Shown: positions 34,722-45,998, numbered from the stretch's first letter. The stretch is 64,000 nucleotides of DNA from Euborellia annulipes (GCA_023213315.1 JAKCPI010005363.1:62001-126000), one strand, 5' to 3'. Numbers and translations: made by a program. Notes: generated by a model not told the origin, from the sequence alone.

Positions 34722-35340
34722 AAATGCCCCTGACATGAAAAAAAAGGATTTTATATCCCCCTCTGAAGGATAAAGAATTACAGATGCGAGTTCCTCGCCG
34801 GAGTTCAAGTTTTTTCACCCTTTCCAAATAAGAAACCCGCATCGGTTCGTAAAGGGGATACTCCACTACAATATGAAATAAAGTCTCCACCGCATTCATG
34901 TTGCACATGTCGCATGTCTTCTTTAGATTGACCTTATGTTTTTCCATTTAATATTAATTTCAGAAATCTCTTTCTAGACAGGCACAGAATCTTTTTAGAG
35001 AAAACCCATTTTTCACAAAAAATAGGTCTGAGGCCCACCCGAGTGAAACAGATAGGCTGACTTTAGGAAGGGGCCGTATGTAGACTGGCTCACAAAACCG
35101 ACACCAGCGATCCCTCCAGTAGCACTCCCAGAGCAGCAACTATTGAGTTCACAGATCTAAAGTTAACATCCAACCCGGCCGAAGACATCAAATTACGTAG
35201 TTGAACCTCCCAATTAAATCGTATATTTCCAGTTGTTTTCAACTCCATCAGCCTGGAAAGACGGATATCTTAGGTCATCCATTAAAAGCATTTTCTTAAG
35301 CCATCTCAGAGACATCCTCAGAACCTGGAGTGACAGCTTA
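34722..35340 (-). pseudogene. Non-LTR retrotransposon ORF2 C-terminus, degraded
   Basis: On the minus strand a 75-codon piece contains CDMCNMNAVETLFHIVVEYP followed by LYEPMR, the Cys/His motif found after the reverse transcriptase of many LINEs (C-x2-C...ETxxH...P). Upstream pieces are readable in the same direction (WLKKMLLMDDLRYPSF near 35300; GWASDLFFVKNGFSLKRFC near 35000) but broken by stops and frame changes. The RT core and the last Cys are lost. Not R4/Dong; more like the jockey/I-type C terminus. Confidence 0.55.
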
Positions 35341-35559
35341 ACTCTTATTTCTATAAGAAATATTTTATTTATTTATTTATTTATTTGGAATAAACACCCT
35401 CTTACAGATTTAAATCCATTTAAAAAAGAGCATACAATATTAGAACAGGAGTGATGAATATTAACTTCACTGTTAATAAGGCAGCTAAAAGCAAATAAGA
35501 ACGGAGAGTTTTTAATTTCCCTGGAAATTAATGAGTTATCCAGATTATGACATTTTTGA

Positions 35560-35770
35560 AGAACCGCTAGCCGCGGCCCCCCTGGACTCCCCTCCAGCTA
35601 GCTCGGGCCCGCCTGCGGCGGAACCTCGTCTTTTCTTAATTATGAGAAACCGTGCCGCCCCCCTTGGACGGGTTTGGCATCTAGACAGGAGGACTTTTCC
35701 CCCTGGACCCTCCCTCAGTTGGCTCGGGTCCGCCTGCGGTCAACCCTCGCCTTTTCTTAATTATGAAAAA
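35560..35770 (+). repeat. Two-copy tandem repeat (GC-rich)
   Basis: Units at about 35570-35645 and 35690-35765 share CTCGGGCCCGCCTGCGG (second copy CTCGGGTCCGCCTGCGG) and CTTTTCTTAATTATGA. A 108-codon open frame covers them, but its proline-rich product simply follows the repeat. The GC-rich part is related to 10600-10650 and 48440-48480. Confidence 0.5.
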
Positions 35771-35849
35771 AAAAAAAATTATCATTGCTATCCAATCCGG
35801 TGCCTGCTTGAGGATTTAATTACGTTCATAGAAAACACAAATGCAAAGA

Positions 35850-36080
35850 ATACATAAATATTTATCTATACAGTATATTTCCTATGGGAGAAATCGTAAC
35901 TTTAGGAATTAATAACTCAAAATTTATAGGAATTTCGGTATGAAAATAATTTTCCTGTAATCTCTAGAAGGTCCTCTTTAAGTATATAAAATTTCGTTTC
36001 AAAATTCCAACGGGAAGTTGATCAAAGAGAGCGTGACAGACAGACAGACGGACATTAACGAATTAGATAAATAGATTTTT
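35850..36080 (+). repeat. Unclassified repeat with GACAGACAGACGGAC
   Basis: Conserved-looking block (CTATGGGAGAAATCGTAACT ... GACAGACAGACAGACGGACA) of the type that forms the end of abundant non-autonomous elements. It is distinct from family R. Only one copy in view, so boundaries are unknown. Confidence 0.3.
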
Positions 36081-37231
36081 TACACATTGCTTGCCACTAT
36101 TCTTCGATAATAGAATATTTTAAAGCATAATAGAGAAAATGTTTAACCTCTAGTAAAGTAGAAAAAAAAAGTAGATATCTATATAAATAAAGAAAAAAGA
36201 TAAAAAGACAAATGTTTTTGTCTTTTGAAGATATAATCATAATTAAATTAAAATAAAACAAAATGCCTGGAGAAACATTTAAGGAAACCATATAATTAAC
36301 CAAAGATATTGTTTTTAATAGTGATAATTGTTTTTGCTAATAATGAAATTGCTTTCTAGTGAGAGAAAGCAAAATAGTTAAGTTAAGACATTAAAACAAA
36401 AAGTAAAATAAACTCTTTTTGATCCTAAAGATAAAAATATTATTTATATCATAGGAATTATAATGAAAAATAGAGATGGAGAAGAGCTGAAAGAAATGAG
36501 ATGGGAGGGACCTCTAAACTCTCTAAATTATTTATTTCTCTCTCTTTTGACTGCCTCAAGATGGAAAACATTATCATTTGAATAAATACAATATAATATA
36601 TTCAGACGATTGGAATTTAGATAAGTTTCACTTTCTTTCAGAAGTTTTTTTTTTTTATTTTAGAAGACATTGTTTTGACGCAAATAACTCAATAAATCTT
36701 GACTCGGCTTGCTTCATTTTATCGAATTTTTTTTTTTCAGGATCAAAAACAATGAGTAGTCAAATATATACAATAAGGGGAGAGGGGGGGGGGGGGTATT
36801 TCTAACTTATATAAAAAAAGATCTTGTGATCATGCAAATTTGATATTACGACAGGTGGATTATGCAGTAAAAGTTAGACCAGTGCATCTCAAAACGTGTT
36901 CCGAGAATGCATCTCCAGTATTGAGCAAAAATATAAATTTATTTTTATTGCAAAGGAGAAATGGGGCCTCTATCAATTGCCAGTGGGACCTCAGTAGGAT
37001 TCCTTGCAGAGAAGACATATTTTGGAGAAAAACTAATTTCTATATTAAAATGACTTTAAAATTAGCTCTTCGCTCACGTTCGGCGTCATCTCAATAAGTG
37101 CCTACAGGCAGGGAATTCATAAATCAAGAATCAAAATAAGTGATGCGAGTTTGAAATTTATTCTAGATTAATTTAAGCAATACATATTTTTAAAATTATT
37201 AGTATTTAAAAAAACAATGGCAATATTAAAA
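36081..37231. other. AT-rich stretch, nothing recognised
   Basis: Short open frames at 36578-36805 and 36840-37097 carry no recognisable motif. No inverted repeats seen. Confidence 0.45.
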
Positions 37232-37330
37232 GAGCCCCACTCTGTGGAGACAATTTCAATATTGATAACCTCCAAAAGAATGGGTTCGGATCTCGGACAG
37301 TCCATACAATTTATTTATCATTCTTCCTTT
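37232..37330 (+). repeat. SINE head fragment (variant type)
   Basis: CCACTCTGTGGAGACAATTT, CAATATTGATAACCT and GGGTTCGGATCTCGGACAGT match, in order, the head of the 26692-26925 SINE. The tail is absent. Confidence 0.45.
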
Positions 37331-37384
37331 AAGAGAGAACTTTGGAACATCATTGTTCATAATACATGTACCAGTATATAATTT

Positions 37385-37549
37385 AATTATTATTAGTTAG
37401 AGAACATTTTGCATTAATTATTTATTAAAAATCTAAATATTGTACAACTGCTTATTCTGCAGTCGTTATCAAGTACTGTGCACTTGCTCCGACTCAAGTG
37501 AACTGAAGAAGAGCAACAGTATTTGATAACGGCTGCAGAATAAGCAGTA
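37385..37549. repeat. Palindromic family P, copy 2
   Basis: Contains the inner palindrome GCTTATTCTGCAGTCGTTAT ... ATAACGGCTGCAGAATAAGC (37451-37545) around CACTTGCTCCGACTCAAGTG. The left flank has ATTAATTATTTATTAAAAAT as in the 54.6-kb copy. This copy shows that the two half-sites at 14.7 and 15.36 kb belong together. Confidence 0.5.
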
Positions 37550-37602
37550 TTTTCCAATGAGCAAGCAGATTGTAGTAGTTAAATTTATTTTATTTATTAA
37601 TG

Positions 37603-37652
37603 TGCCAGGGTCGACGGTTTCAGTCACGTATGAGACCATCCTCAGAGTCAAG
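37603..37652 (-). ncRNA. Hammerhead-like motif C1 (diverged)
   Basis: Complement: core CTGAGGA, stem II starting GGTC, then GAAACCGTCGAC with one extra C between GAAAC and GTC. Stem I pairing is weak. Confidence 0.4.
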
Positions 37653-37833
37653 CCATTACTGGTCCCCCAGGGGGCATATTGGTAAATCCAATGACCAAAT
37701 TAGATAGACTCGCTCACTTTCTGTCTGTCCATAGTACGTTACATATACACTCTTTTGGACATTGGATTTATTAAATTAATTATGTCTCTTACCAATGTAA
37801 CCGCTGGAGGGAGGATCAGTATGTTGACAATTG

Positions 37834-37880
37834 CTTGTCCCTGAGGATGGTACTATATGTAACCGAAAAGTCGGCCCTAG
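37834..37880 (+). ncRNA. Hammerhead-like motif C2
   Basis: Core CTGAGGA, stem II GGTAC...GTAACC, GAAAA then GTC. A15.1-C15.2 has become AA, which would weaken the two-pair helix III. Confidence 0.45.
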
Positions 37881-37935
37881 CACATTAATAAATAAAATAA
37901 ATTTAAATCCAACTAGCTGCTTACTTATTGGAAAA

Positions 37936-39061
37936 ATCCAGAAACCTTTATAACCACATATAGAGTATGAATAAAATTAAAAAAATATATAAATACAAAG
38001 GAGGAGGGGGGAGGGGGGAGAATCTATCTCTATAAAAAAATTAAGAAAAAATGTAATTTTTATAAATATCTCGTAAATTTAAACTTTAGTATTTTTAATA
38101 TTATTGGTTTATTTTAGTAGTTGTTTTGTTTAATTTATCGTGCGGAATAAATCAAAAAGTGTCAATCAAAAAAAAAAAAAAAAAATTGACCATTGGCTTC
38201 CAATATGAGGTTGAGGAAAGGTAACGTAACCTTATCCTCTGAAGCTTCTATAAAACTATTTGTTTCTCTCTTAAAGCCTTGACTTCATTAGGATCAATGA
38301 ATATTAGCAAACAACCATAAGAGAGGGGAACTCAAATTTGAGATGCCCATTCCCTCTTTGAATATTGCTAAATATAACCATCAGGACTAAAATTAAATTC
38401 AGAAATGAATATATAAGCAATTAATCAAAAAATTTTCAAATTGAGAATTTACTCAGGTTAGGAGGTTAAGAAGGCAAAAATAAAAAATAAAAAAATAGAT
38501 ACTTGAATGTTTAGTAAATAATAGATAGGATTTCCTCTCTCCAAAAAAAAGTAAATACAATCTCTCTGAAGTAACAATTAGTAGTTTCGAGCAGCTATTT
38601 TTGTTGTTTATATAATTTCACTCTTTTTCAGAGAGATAAAATTAGAAAGTAAAGTGTAAAAATAAAATTACTAAATGACACTTTATAAAATATAATCTGA
38701 ATTGATCCCCGTGTATTATATAATAGTCGAAAAAACTACTTGTTTTTTTAATTACTGTTTACATATTAAATTATCGATTAATATATTTTAATTTTATTAT
38801 TTTTGTTAAAAGCAAAAAAACATTAAACTAATTCTTATATTAATCTATTTTATATAAACTTGTGTTACCTACACACATTAGATTAAATTAGAATATATTG
38901 GAGGTGGTCAAAATATATAGGCCTACATACCACTCAGTACAAATAAATATTATAAATTAAATGGCAAAAAATATATTTTATTTTTTTATATAGTAGAATC
39001 CAGATGGGGGGGGACCGAGGGTTTGGTAGGAATTATCTGGAATACTAATTATCAGGAGTAC
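37936..39061. other. AT-rich stretch, nothing recognised
   Basis: Strongly AT-rich, with GA-rich runs at 38000-38020. No coding sequence or classified repeat. Confidence 0.45.
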
Positions 39062-39540
39062 AAAATTAAAAAATCTCTTACACTTCGGTAAGAGAAAGTT
39101 GTGCACCGTGCTGGTCACACCAGGTTTTTTGTGTCGAGATATATTTAGTTGCTCTTAGCGCTTTAGTTCCAAACTTGACCACGCGATGATTCATAGATGG
39201 CGCTGAGCTACGCTTCCACATCAGTAAAGTGTACTTCAAACGATTTCCACGAAAAATTTCACTGATACACTTTTTAAAGAGCATCTAAAAAATAGTTCAT
39301 TTATGAATTTTAACAAAATCGTTGCAGCGAATTATGAGAAAATCGCAAAAAAAACTGAAAAAATACATCAGTAAAGTACTAGTACTTTTTGGCCGATTTT
39401 GTTTAAAAGCTTATTCACACGAGTGAGGAAGGTGCCTAACTTAAATATAAAATTTCAACTTTCTAGCTCATTTTCTTCATGGTCAAAAATGTCCACACAC
39501 ACACACAGACACACCCAGACCGATTTGCGGGATCCACTTT
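39062..39540 (-). repeat. Repeat family R, copy 5
   Basis: Minus-strand copy: half of the terminal palindrome (39075-39125), AAAACTGAAAAAATACATCA, AGTACTAGTACTTTTTGGCC, and the ACACACACACACAGACACAC tract. It meets copy 6 head-to-head at about 39540 through the shared TTTTTACTTTCTCTTACC start. An unrelated segment (39140-39270) is inserted. Confidence 0.65.
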
Positions 39541-40205
39541 TTACTTTCTCTTACCTATGTATATATGTAATATATATATAGAGAGAAAGTATTGGATTCA
39601 TGTCAAAAATTCGATGTCGAGATTTTGATGGATCTTCACGTTTTGAGGTCCCCTGATTCCAAAAAAGTGGTTTTCGCGACATGGTCTGTCTGTGGGTGGG
39701 TGGGTGTGTCTGTGTTCAATTTTAAGCATGAAGAAATTGAGCTACGAGGATGAAATTCTATATTTAACTTAAACACCCCCGGGACCGGAAAAATAAGCTT
39801 TTAATCAAAATCGGCCAAAGATTACTAGTACTTTACTGATGTACTTTTTCAGTTTTTTTCGATTTTCTCAAAATTTGCTCCAACGATTTTTTTTTAAATT
39901 CAAAAATCAGTTATTTTTTAGATGCTCTTTAAAATGTATATTCTCATTTTGCGATTGAAATCTTCTGAAGACCACTTTACTCTTGTATTTCATAGGGAAG
40001 ATAGGAGAAATGGTTGCCATGGTAACAAAATATAAATATTTTCCCATACTTATAAATTTTACATCTGAATTCAAATGTTCCGTACTGTCGGGAACTAAAT
40101 ATATGTCGACACAAAAAATCTGGTGTGACAAGCACAGTACACAACTTTCGATTACCGAAGGTAAGAGAAAGTTGTGTGCTGTGCGCCAGTCACACCAGAT
40201 TTTTT
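39541..40205 (+). repeat. Repeat family R, copy 6 (most complete)
   Basis: All blocks in order from TTACTTTCTCTTACC to the terminal palindrome at 40113-40205. A further small inverted piece of R (40206-40262, CAAAATCTCGACATCGAATT) follows. Apparent short open frames are not conserved between copies. Confidence 0.7.
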
Positions 40206-40940
40206 GGATTCAAGGGACCTCAAAACACATATATCCATCAAAATCTCGACATCGAATTTGGGAATAATCACTGCAGGAAACTCAAGTTTTTGTTTATTAA
40301 TTATCTTTAGAGTTTTATACAAGTGTCAAATATATTTAACACTTGTAGAAACAGCCCAAGTTGTAAGGGTCCATTTCGTGCATTTAGAACACTTCATTGT
40401 GGTCATCCTGTGTACTACATGCACTCCGCATCTTCATTATCATCGCTGTCATCATCGTCCTCGGACATTTCAACTTTGTCAGGATTGGACTCTGAAGAAG
40501 ACTCATGACTAGAGACCGGATTCCTATGCAATTGCATATTCTATTTGCTAATAGGTACATCACTGAAAACCAATTTTCTATCCGAATCATGCCCCCTTGG
40601 AGCTAGGGTTCAAATTCTATATTGCATATTTTTGCATATTTGGCCAATATTGCATAAAGTTGCATATTTAAAGCTTTTTGGATATTTTAAATTTTTTTTC
40701 AGTAAAAGTTCCATTTTATTTTAATTTTTTTTTTTTTTTTCTAAAAACAAAAAAAAAAAAATAAACGAAAAAAAAAAAATTTAAATCCTTTTATTACATT
40801 GTAAAAAATAACTAACTATATATTTTTTATTCTTTATATCCTCTTTTAAGAAATAAATTTAGTTTTGCTAGAATTTTCGTTGGATGAATATCAAGTCAGT
40901 TGTGTTCATAGTTCGAAGTCAAATTAATTAAAGAAAAAAA

Positions 40941-41106
40941 ATGCCAAAACAGGGGTCCTCGTTTGCTTCAAAAATTTCGCAATGGATTACTCCCTATGAA
41001 AAGGATAAAATATTTACAACTGAAGGTAATGTTGTTTTTTGCAATCCATGCGGAAAAAAAATTTCGAGCTATCGGAAGTCGCAAGTTGATCAACACGTCA
41101 AAACAG
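40941..41106 (+). CDS. hAT transposase exon 1 (BED-type zinc finger)
   Basis: ATG at 40941 opens a frame whose product has C34-x2-C37 and H52, the first three ligands of a BED-like DNA-binding finger. The frame stops at 41123 if unspliced. A donor CAG|GTATGT at 41106/41107 and an acceptor TTTTGTAG at 41164 define a 58-bp intron. The fourth ligand (His) is then encoded at 41170-41172 in exon 2, which supports the splice. Similar fingers occur in hAT transposases and CGGBP1-like proteins. Confidence 0.7.
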
Positions 41107-41164
41107 GTATGTCGTTTAATTAGGTTTTTATTTCTTTAATTACAAATCGAGCCTTATTTTGTAG

Positions 41165-42474
41165 ACTAACATTTGGCCAGCGTCAAACGTAAAGATGTCA
41201 AAACTCAGCAACTCTTAACTTCTATGCGTGGTATAGCTGAACAAACAATATTTTTTGAAGATTTGTGTCATGCCATGGTGGCTTCTGGAATCCCACTTTG
41301 GAATTTGCAAAAGACCCCCTTCAAAGACTTTTTGGCCAAATACACAAATAACAAAATTCCCGACGAAAGCACGTTGAGAAAAAATTATCTACCCATTTGC
41401 TATAATAAGACTATAGAGAAAATTAAAAATGAGTTAGTTGATAATTATTTATATTTAATTGTAGATGAAACTACCGACCCTAGGGGTATCTACGTAGCTA
41501 ATTTATTTGTTGGCGTTTTAAGCCCAAATGGTCCAAAAAATCCATTTTTGGTCTGTTCAAAACATCTTGAAAAAACTAATTATGAGACTATATGTCGATT
41601 TATTAATGATGGGCTAAAATTTATTTCAACAGGGTCGATTGAAAATAAAGTATTGCTATTTATTTCTGATGCAGCCCCCTATATGGTAAAGGCCGGACAA
41701 TCATTAAAAATTTTTTACTTTAAAATGATACATGTGACATGCATCGCTCATGCCTGCAATCGCCTAGCGGAAAAAATAAGAGAAATTTTTCCTCATATAA
41801 ATAAATTAATAAACAACGGCAAAAAAATGTTTTTAAAGGCCCCTTCAAGAGTTGATGTTTACAAAGAATTAATGCTTGGAAAACCGTTGCCTCCCCAACC
41901 AGTAATAACTCGCTGGGGTACGTGGCTTGCAGCAGCAGTTTTCTATGCAGAAAATTTTCTTGAATTCAAGAGTGTGGTTCTTAAAATTGCAGAAGTGGAC
42001 GATGCTCTCTGTGTCCAAAAAGTACATGAATTGCTTAAAACCACCAATACTGGCAAAGATCTGGCATTCATTTATGCCAATTGTAAATTTCTTTTAAAAA
42101 TTATTGAAGATTTAGAAAGGCGTGGGATAGCATTGAGCGAAAATATTAATATAATTGATAATTTGAAAACCCATGTAAATCAAATACCCGGGGAAAAAGG
42201 AAATTTGTTGAAAAATAAATTAAAACATATCCTAGAAAAAAATCCTGGACTAGCGGATTTATGTAAAATCAATAAAATACTTCAAGGAGATGAAGTTGAT
42301 GTGATGGAGGAAATCGAACCTATTGCACTAAGTTCATTTAAATATGCCCCTATCACATCTGTTGATGTGGAACGATCATTTTCAAAATATAAAACTTTAT
42401 TAAGCGATAAACGCTATAATTTTAAAGAAGTTAATTTTGAAATGCTTTTAGTTGTAAATTACAATGCATATTAA
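41165..42474 (+). CDS. hAT transposase exon 2 (RNase H-like catalytic domain)
   Basis: Open from 41170 to TAA at 42472, about 434 codons. Numbering from the TTG at 41173: first acidic residue in LIVDETTD (D98), second in FISDAAPYMVKAG (D166), the CIAHACNRL segment (190-198) and RWGTWLA (247-253) typical of hAT, and the C-terminal dimerisation block with VDVERSFS (E400). All three catalytic residues are present. If spliced from exon 1 as modelled, the second codon is TAA at 41167-41169, directly before the zinc-finger His. So this copy encodes no full protein unless another splice or start is used. Confidence 0.85.
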
Positions 42475-42551
42475 AAGCAATGATCTTGATCTCCTCATGA
42501 AAGCCGAAAGCAATTAAAGAAAAATTATTCTCTTTTTTCGCTTTATTTAAT

Positions 42552-42602
42552 ACAATTGTCGACGTTTCGGCCAATTTTTCCGGCCTTCATCAGGACAATT
42601 GT
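42552..42602 (-). ncRNA. Minimal hammerhead ribozyme motif D1 (best preserved)
   Basis: Complement: ACAATTGTC, CTGATGA, A, GGCC-loop-GGCC, GAAAC, GTC, GACAATTGT. Stem I is 9 perfect pairs, the core is canonical, stem II has four G-C pairs, and helix III is only AC/GT with no loop. One unpaired A lies between the core and stem II, a departure from the textbook core that recurs in E and G. Predicted cleavage is after GTC at the minus-strand position facing 42561. Confidence 0.75.
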
Positions 42603-42714
42603 TGTTGACTCGAGATTAGAGGGGCTCTTGGCAACTCCTGACATAACTGTTGGTGCGAACAGCATTAGGGCAAATGTTATGTTTGCCAAGAGCCCCTCTA
42701 AGCTCGAGTCAATA

Positions 42715-42765
42715 ACAGTTGTCTTGATGAAGCCCGGAAAAATCGACCGAAACGTCGACAATTGT
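42715..42765 (+). ncRNA. Hammerhead-like motif D2 (core C-to-T change)
   Basis: ACAGTTGTC, then TTGATGA, stem II, GAAAC, GTC, GACAATTGT. The first core base is T in place of the catalytic-core C, so this partner is probably inactive while D1 is intact. Confidence 0.65.
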
Positions 42766-43001
42766 ATTAAATAAAGCGAAAAAAGAGAAATAATTTTTCT
42801 TGAATTGCTTCCGGCTCCCTTACTCTCCTCATTGTTAATTTTAATTATACGTTCAGTTACAAATTAAAAGTTAGTTTCTCAGAAATATTACGTTTTTTTT
42901 TTTTTATAAAGTGTTTATTTTGTTAAATAATATTTAGTATATATTTTATAGAAAACTATTTTGTTAAATAAATTAACACATTTGACTGTACTGATATTAC
43001 T

Positions 43002-43033
<32 letters not shown>

Positions 43034-43275
43034 AAATTTAGTTTTTATTGCGAGACCAATTTTTTTTTTTTTTTAATCATTTCCTTCCAAAAATAAAACA
43101 CCATTAGTTTTACATCCGTAGAAATCATGATTTACCTTTAATTGGAAGCCATTTACTCAATATTTTTGCCATAAATATATTGCATATTTGGCTGCATATT
43201 TTAATACTTTTACTGCATATTATATGGCATATTTAGCGGTTTTTGCTGCATAAAAATCCGGTCTCTACTCATGAC

Positions 43276-44150
43276 CTAACGTCTATTCGGGGAGCCCCCT
43301 ATCGAGGAACCTAGACCTCCCCATATTGAGCCGAATCATGTTGATATTTTATCTAGCCTATATATTTTAAACGCATTTAAAATTTGAAAAAAATTGTTAG
43401 AGCCGTTTTCGAGAAGAAGTTTAAATAATTACCAAGTCTTTAAATTTTATAATTTTTTTTAGATTTTAAAAGTTTTGTTTTGAATTTGTACAAAAGATAG
43501 GGAGATGATTCTCCAAGAGAAGAAGCCCATCAATCAATTAGGCCTACTCCTGGGTGCTTCGTCCCTGACTTTTCGACCGGAGGCATCTCATCTTCGAATA
43601 CCAAAGTTGAGTTGAGTCCCGAGTTCAAAGGTCATCTGGCACCGTGATATACCATCGTTTCTGCCTGCCTACCTGCCATCAATATTTTTTCCAACTCTCC
43701 TCGCTTTCGTCTCCAAATTCGCGGCTCGTCTGGACTTAACGGGACTTCGCCTTTGGACTTTCACCCATGTGCAATTGACTTTGGACACAAGGCTGTCCAG
43801 AAACAGAAATAACCTCAACTTCGGCTTCACTTTTTTTTTTTAGGAAAATCAACACAATAAAAGATTTGTGTCTTATTAATCGTGTTTTTTTATACGAGTG
43901 TTTCAAGATGTTAAGAGCATAATGTAAACGGTAAATAAAAGAAAAACGTTTCAATCAAAATGCAGTACTATAGAGACACTCTAGCCAAACTTTTTTTTTG
44001 TAATCCTCCACTCAGTACCCCCCTCTAAGGGGGCATCAGCCATTGACAATGGCTCCGACAATGGCATCAGCCTCCCTGAATGTCCCGCAATTTTTTTTGG
44101 TTCTCTGTTGATATAGTCTATATGTATATTGCCCGCCCTCCCCTGTTGGC
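43276..44150. other. Intervening sequence, nothing recognised
   Basis: The sequence joins 40263-40501 once the hAT element is removed. GC-richer patches near 43290-43320 and 43560-43680 carry no recognised motif. A small dyad AGCCATTGACAATGGCT lies at 44037-44053. Confidence 0.4.
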
Positions 44151-44162
44151 AAGTTTGACCCA

Positions 44163-44422
44163 GCCCACGGGGCTTGGAGTAGTTGGTAGCGCGTCTACCT
44201 TCTATACCGAACGTCGAGGGTTCGGACCCCAGGCAGTCCGAAGATTTTATTTAAGGCATTTGGATACCAAATGGCTTAAATAAGAATGCCTGGACCCAAA
44301 TATGTATAATAATCAATAACGGATATCGTTTAAAGTCTTAAATGGCCTAAGTTGCCGAAAAGAGTGTGAATATGAGTGTGAATGAGAAAAAAGTGAATGT
44401 TTTTTTATAAAAAAAAAAAAAA
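44163..44422 (+). repeat. SINE1 copy S7 with target duplication
   Basis: Complete: head (GGGGCTTGGAGTAGTTGG; B box GGTTCGGACCC), ATTTGGATACCAAAT, AAATGGCCTAAGTTGCCG, GTGAATGAG tail and A-run. Flanked by AAGTTTGACCC (44151-44161) and AAGTTTGCCCC (44425-44435), one mismatch. Confidence 0.75.
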
Positions 44423-44435
44423 AAAAGTTTGCCCC

Positions 44436-45869
44436 ACTCCTGCAGCCCCACTGAAAATAAGCTGGCGCCGTCACTGGCTCAACCAAAGCTTTTTAAAAAT
44501 TGTAATTGTCATTGTAATTGCCATTGCCCCCCCCCCCCCCAGAAAAAAAATAAATAAAAATATTATAGAGAGAGAAAAATAAAATTTTAAAGCTGTAAGA
44601 AATGTAAAAATATTTTTTTCGTTTGTGAAATTTTTTTTTTTTAAGACTTTATTTTAAACTAAAATATCAAATAGAAAAATTGACTATGAGACACTCACTG
44701 TTTTAAACATCCTCAGAGATAGGAAAAAATCTTTATGAGAGTATAAACACTTTTTGCCAGCTCTGAGGATGATTCAAACATAGACCCAGGGGCGCCGGAA
44801 CGAATTTGAATCATGGGGGGGGGGCAAAAAATTTTTTTTTAGAAAATTAAAATAATTTAATATGTACAAATAGTATAAAACAAAAACAAATCTACTATAA
44901 AGCTTTAAAAATTTTAAATAAAATCACAATTTTAATAAAATTAAAATTTTAAAAAATTTGCTAGTGATTTTATCAAAATTTTTTTAGGCTATATTTATAT
45001 TATTTGAAAGAAATATATATATTTTTAATTTTCTTCTTTTAATTCAATATAAAATGTTTTAGAAATAAAAGAAGGCATATTGCCTCCCTCTGCCGAAGGC
45101 TTTTCCCCTCTATATAAAAAATAGCTATGTCACAATCTGGACGACCATGATCTGCCCCCCCCCTTGGACGACCATGATCGGACCATGCCCCCCCCCCTAG
45201 ATTTGATCCTGGGTACATGGTGCTTTTCCAAGTTACTTGATTTGGCAATGCAAAATAATCAGGATGTAAATTTTTTAAATTGCCAACTTTTTGGAGCCTT
45301 TTATCAAGTCAATTAATTCTTAGATATTCTAAAAAGTGGCAACGACCCGAGTAGATAACCATGGAAGAGAAGATTTATCATTCATCATTTTCACCAAAAA
45401 GTGCCTCCAAAGTCATATCAGCCAAAAATTTTTTTTGAAAATGAAGCAAAATGCGCCCTAGCTAGTCACTCTTATGTCGGGCTTGTAAATTTTTATTTTT
45501 TTTAAATATACATAGAAACTGAATTATCAAAACTTTATGAATTTCGATCTCCCTTCTCTCTTTTTATTTAATAGTGTATATTATAATATGGAAGAAAGTT
45601 TTTAAATTCAAAAAAATTTTAAAATTTATTATTATTATTCTTTATTTTAATTTCAAAAGGAAATAATAAAATTTCACACTTAATATAGGAAAAAATATCT
45701 TCCCAGATATTTATAATGAATTTTAATTAAAAATAATTTTTATATTTAAAGATAAAAAAAAAATATTTATTTAGGAAGTGAAACTTCAATTAATTCATAT
45801 AAATAAGATTTAAGTATCTTTTATAATTTTCTTTAAAAAAAAAAAAAAAAAAAAATTATTAGAAACCTA
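44436..45869. other. AT-rich stretch with hAT-like end fragments
   Basis: 44788-44820 (CAGGGGCGCCGGAACGAATT plus G-run) looks like one hAT end. 45140-45195 has a duplicated GGACGACCATGATC phrase beside C-runs. Weak CTGAGGATG motifs near 44720 and 44764 are too decayed to call ribozymes. Otherwise nothing recognised. Confidence 0.35.
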
Positions 45870-45990
45870 AAGGTGATTAGCCGAAAGCGATCCCGAGTTG
45901 AAGGGAGATAATGCTTTCATCTGAGAAAGGAAACATGGACGCACCCCAGTATATTCCAATCACATCCTGGCATATGACTCAAGAGCGAGA
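45870..45990 (+). repeat. SINE3 fragment
   Basis: CCCGAGTTGAAGGG, CATCTGAGAAAGGAAAC and CACCCCAGTATATTCCAATC parallel the 30885-31095 copy. The right end is cut by the hAT element starting at 45999. Confidence 0.4.
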
Positions 45991-45998
45991 AATAGAGA

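Larger units (their letters stand above)
37550..37935. mobile_element. Ribozyme-pair element C
   Basis: Inverted arms of about 57 bp (left starts TTTTCCAATGAGCAAGCAG, right is its near-complement ending at 37935) enclose two hammerhead-like motifs pointing outward at 37603-37652 (minus) and 37834-37880 (plus). About 180 bp of spacer, no ORF. It directly abuts family P copy 2. Confidence 0.55.
42499..42823. mobile_element. Ribozyme-pair element D, nested in the hAT transposon
   Basis: Long inverted arms (left includes TTTTTTCGCTTTATTTAATA, right its complement) with hammerhead-like motifs on each strand facing outward. It is flanked by a 9-bp duplication TCTCCTCAT (42490-42498 and 42824-42832). 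325 bp, no coding sequence, lying 24 bp after the transposase stop. The spacer also has inverted GAGGGGCTCTTGGCA and TGCCAAGAGCCCCTC. Confidence 0.75.
40510..43267 (+). mobile_element. Full-length hAT transposon with nonsense-mutated transposase
   Basis: 21-bp terminal inverted repeats beginning TAGAGACCGGATT match at 19 of 21 positions (40510-40530, 43247-43267). An exact 8-bp duplication CTCATGAC flanks the element (40502-40509 and 43268-43275). Inside are a two-exon transposase (40941-41106, 41165-42474), subterminal TGCATATT repeats at both ends, and a nested ribozyme-pair element between the stop codon and the right end. Perfect target duplications and a nearly intact gene point to recent insertion. 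Confidence 0.9.

Noticed and set aside
39907..40590. Several overlapping open frames on both strands near the R terminal palindrome and the hAT left flank
   Set aside because: Similar frames recur only because repeat R recurs (also 50554-50784) and are not conserved in length. The Ser-rich frame ending at 40508 shows no family signature and its start lies outside R by chance.
42543..42774. Two 72-codon open frames of similar sequence on opposite strands
   Set aside because: They arise from the inverted arms and ribozyme motifs of element D; the similarity reflects the palindrome, not protein coding.
44700..44790. Another ribozyme pair (CTGAGGATG motifs near 44720 and 44764)
   Set aside because: No GAAA/GTC halves at the right spacing and no stem II; too decayed to support.
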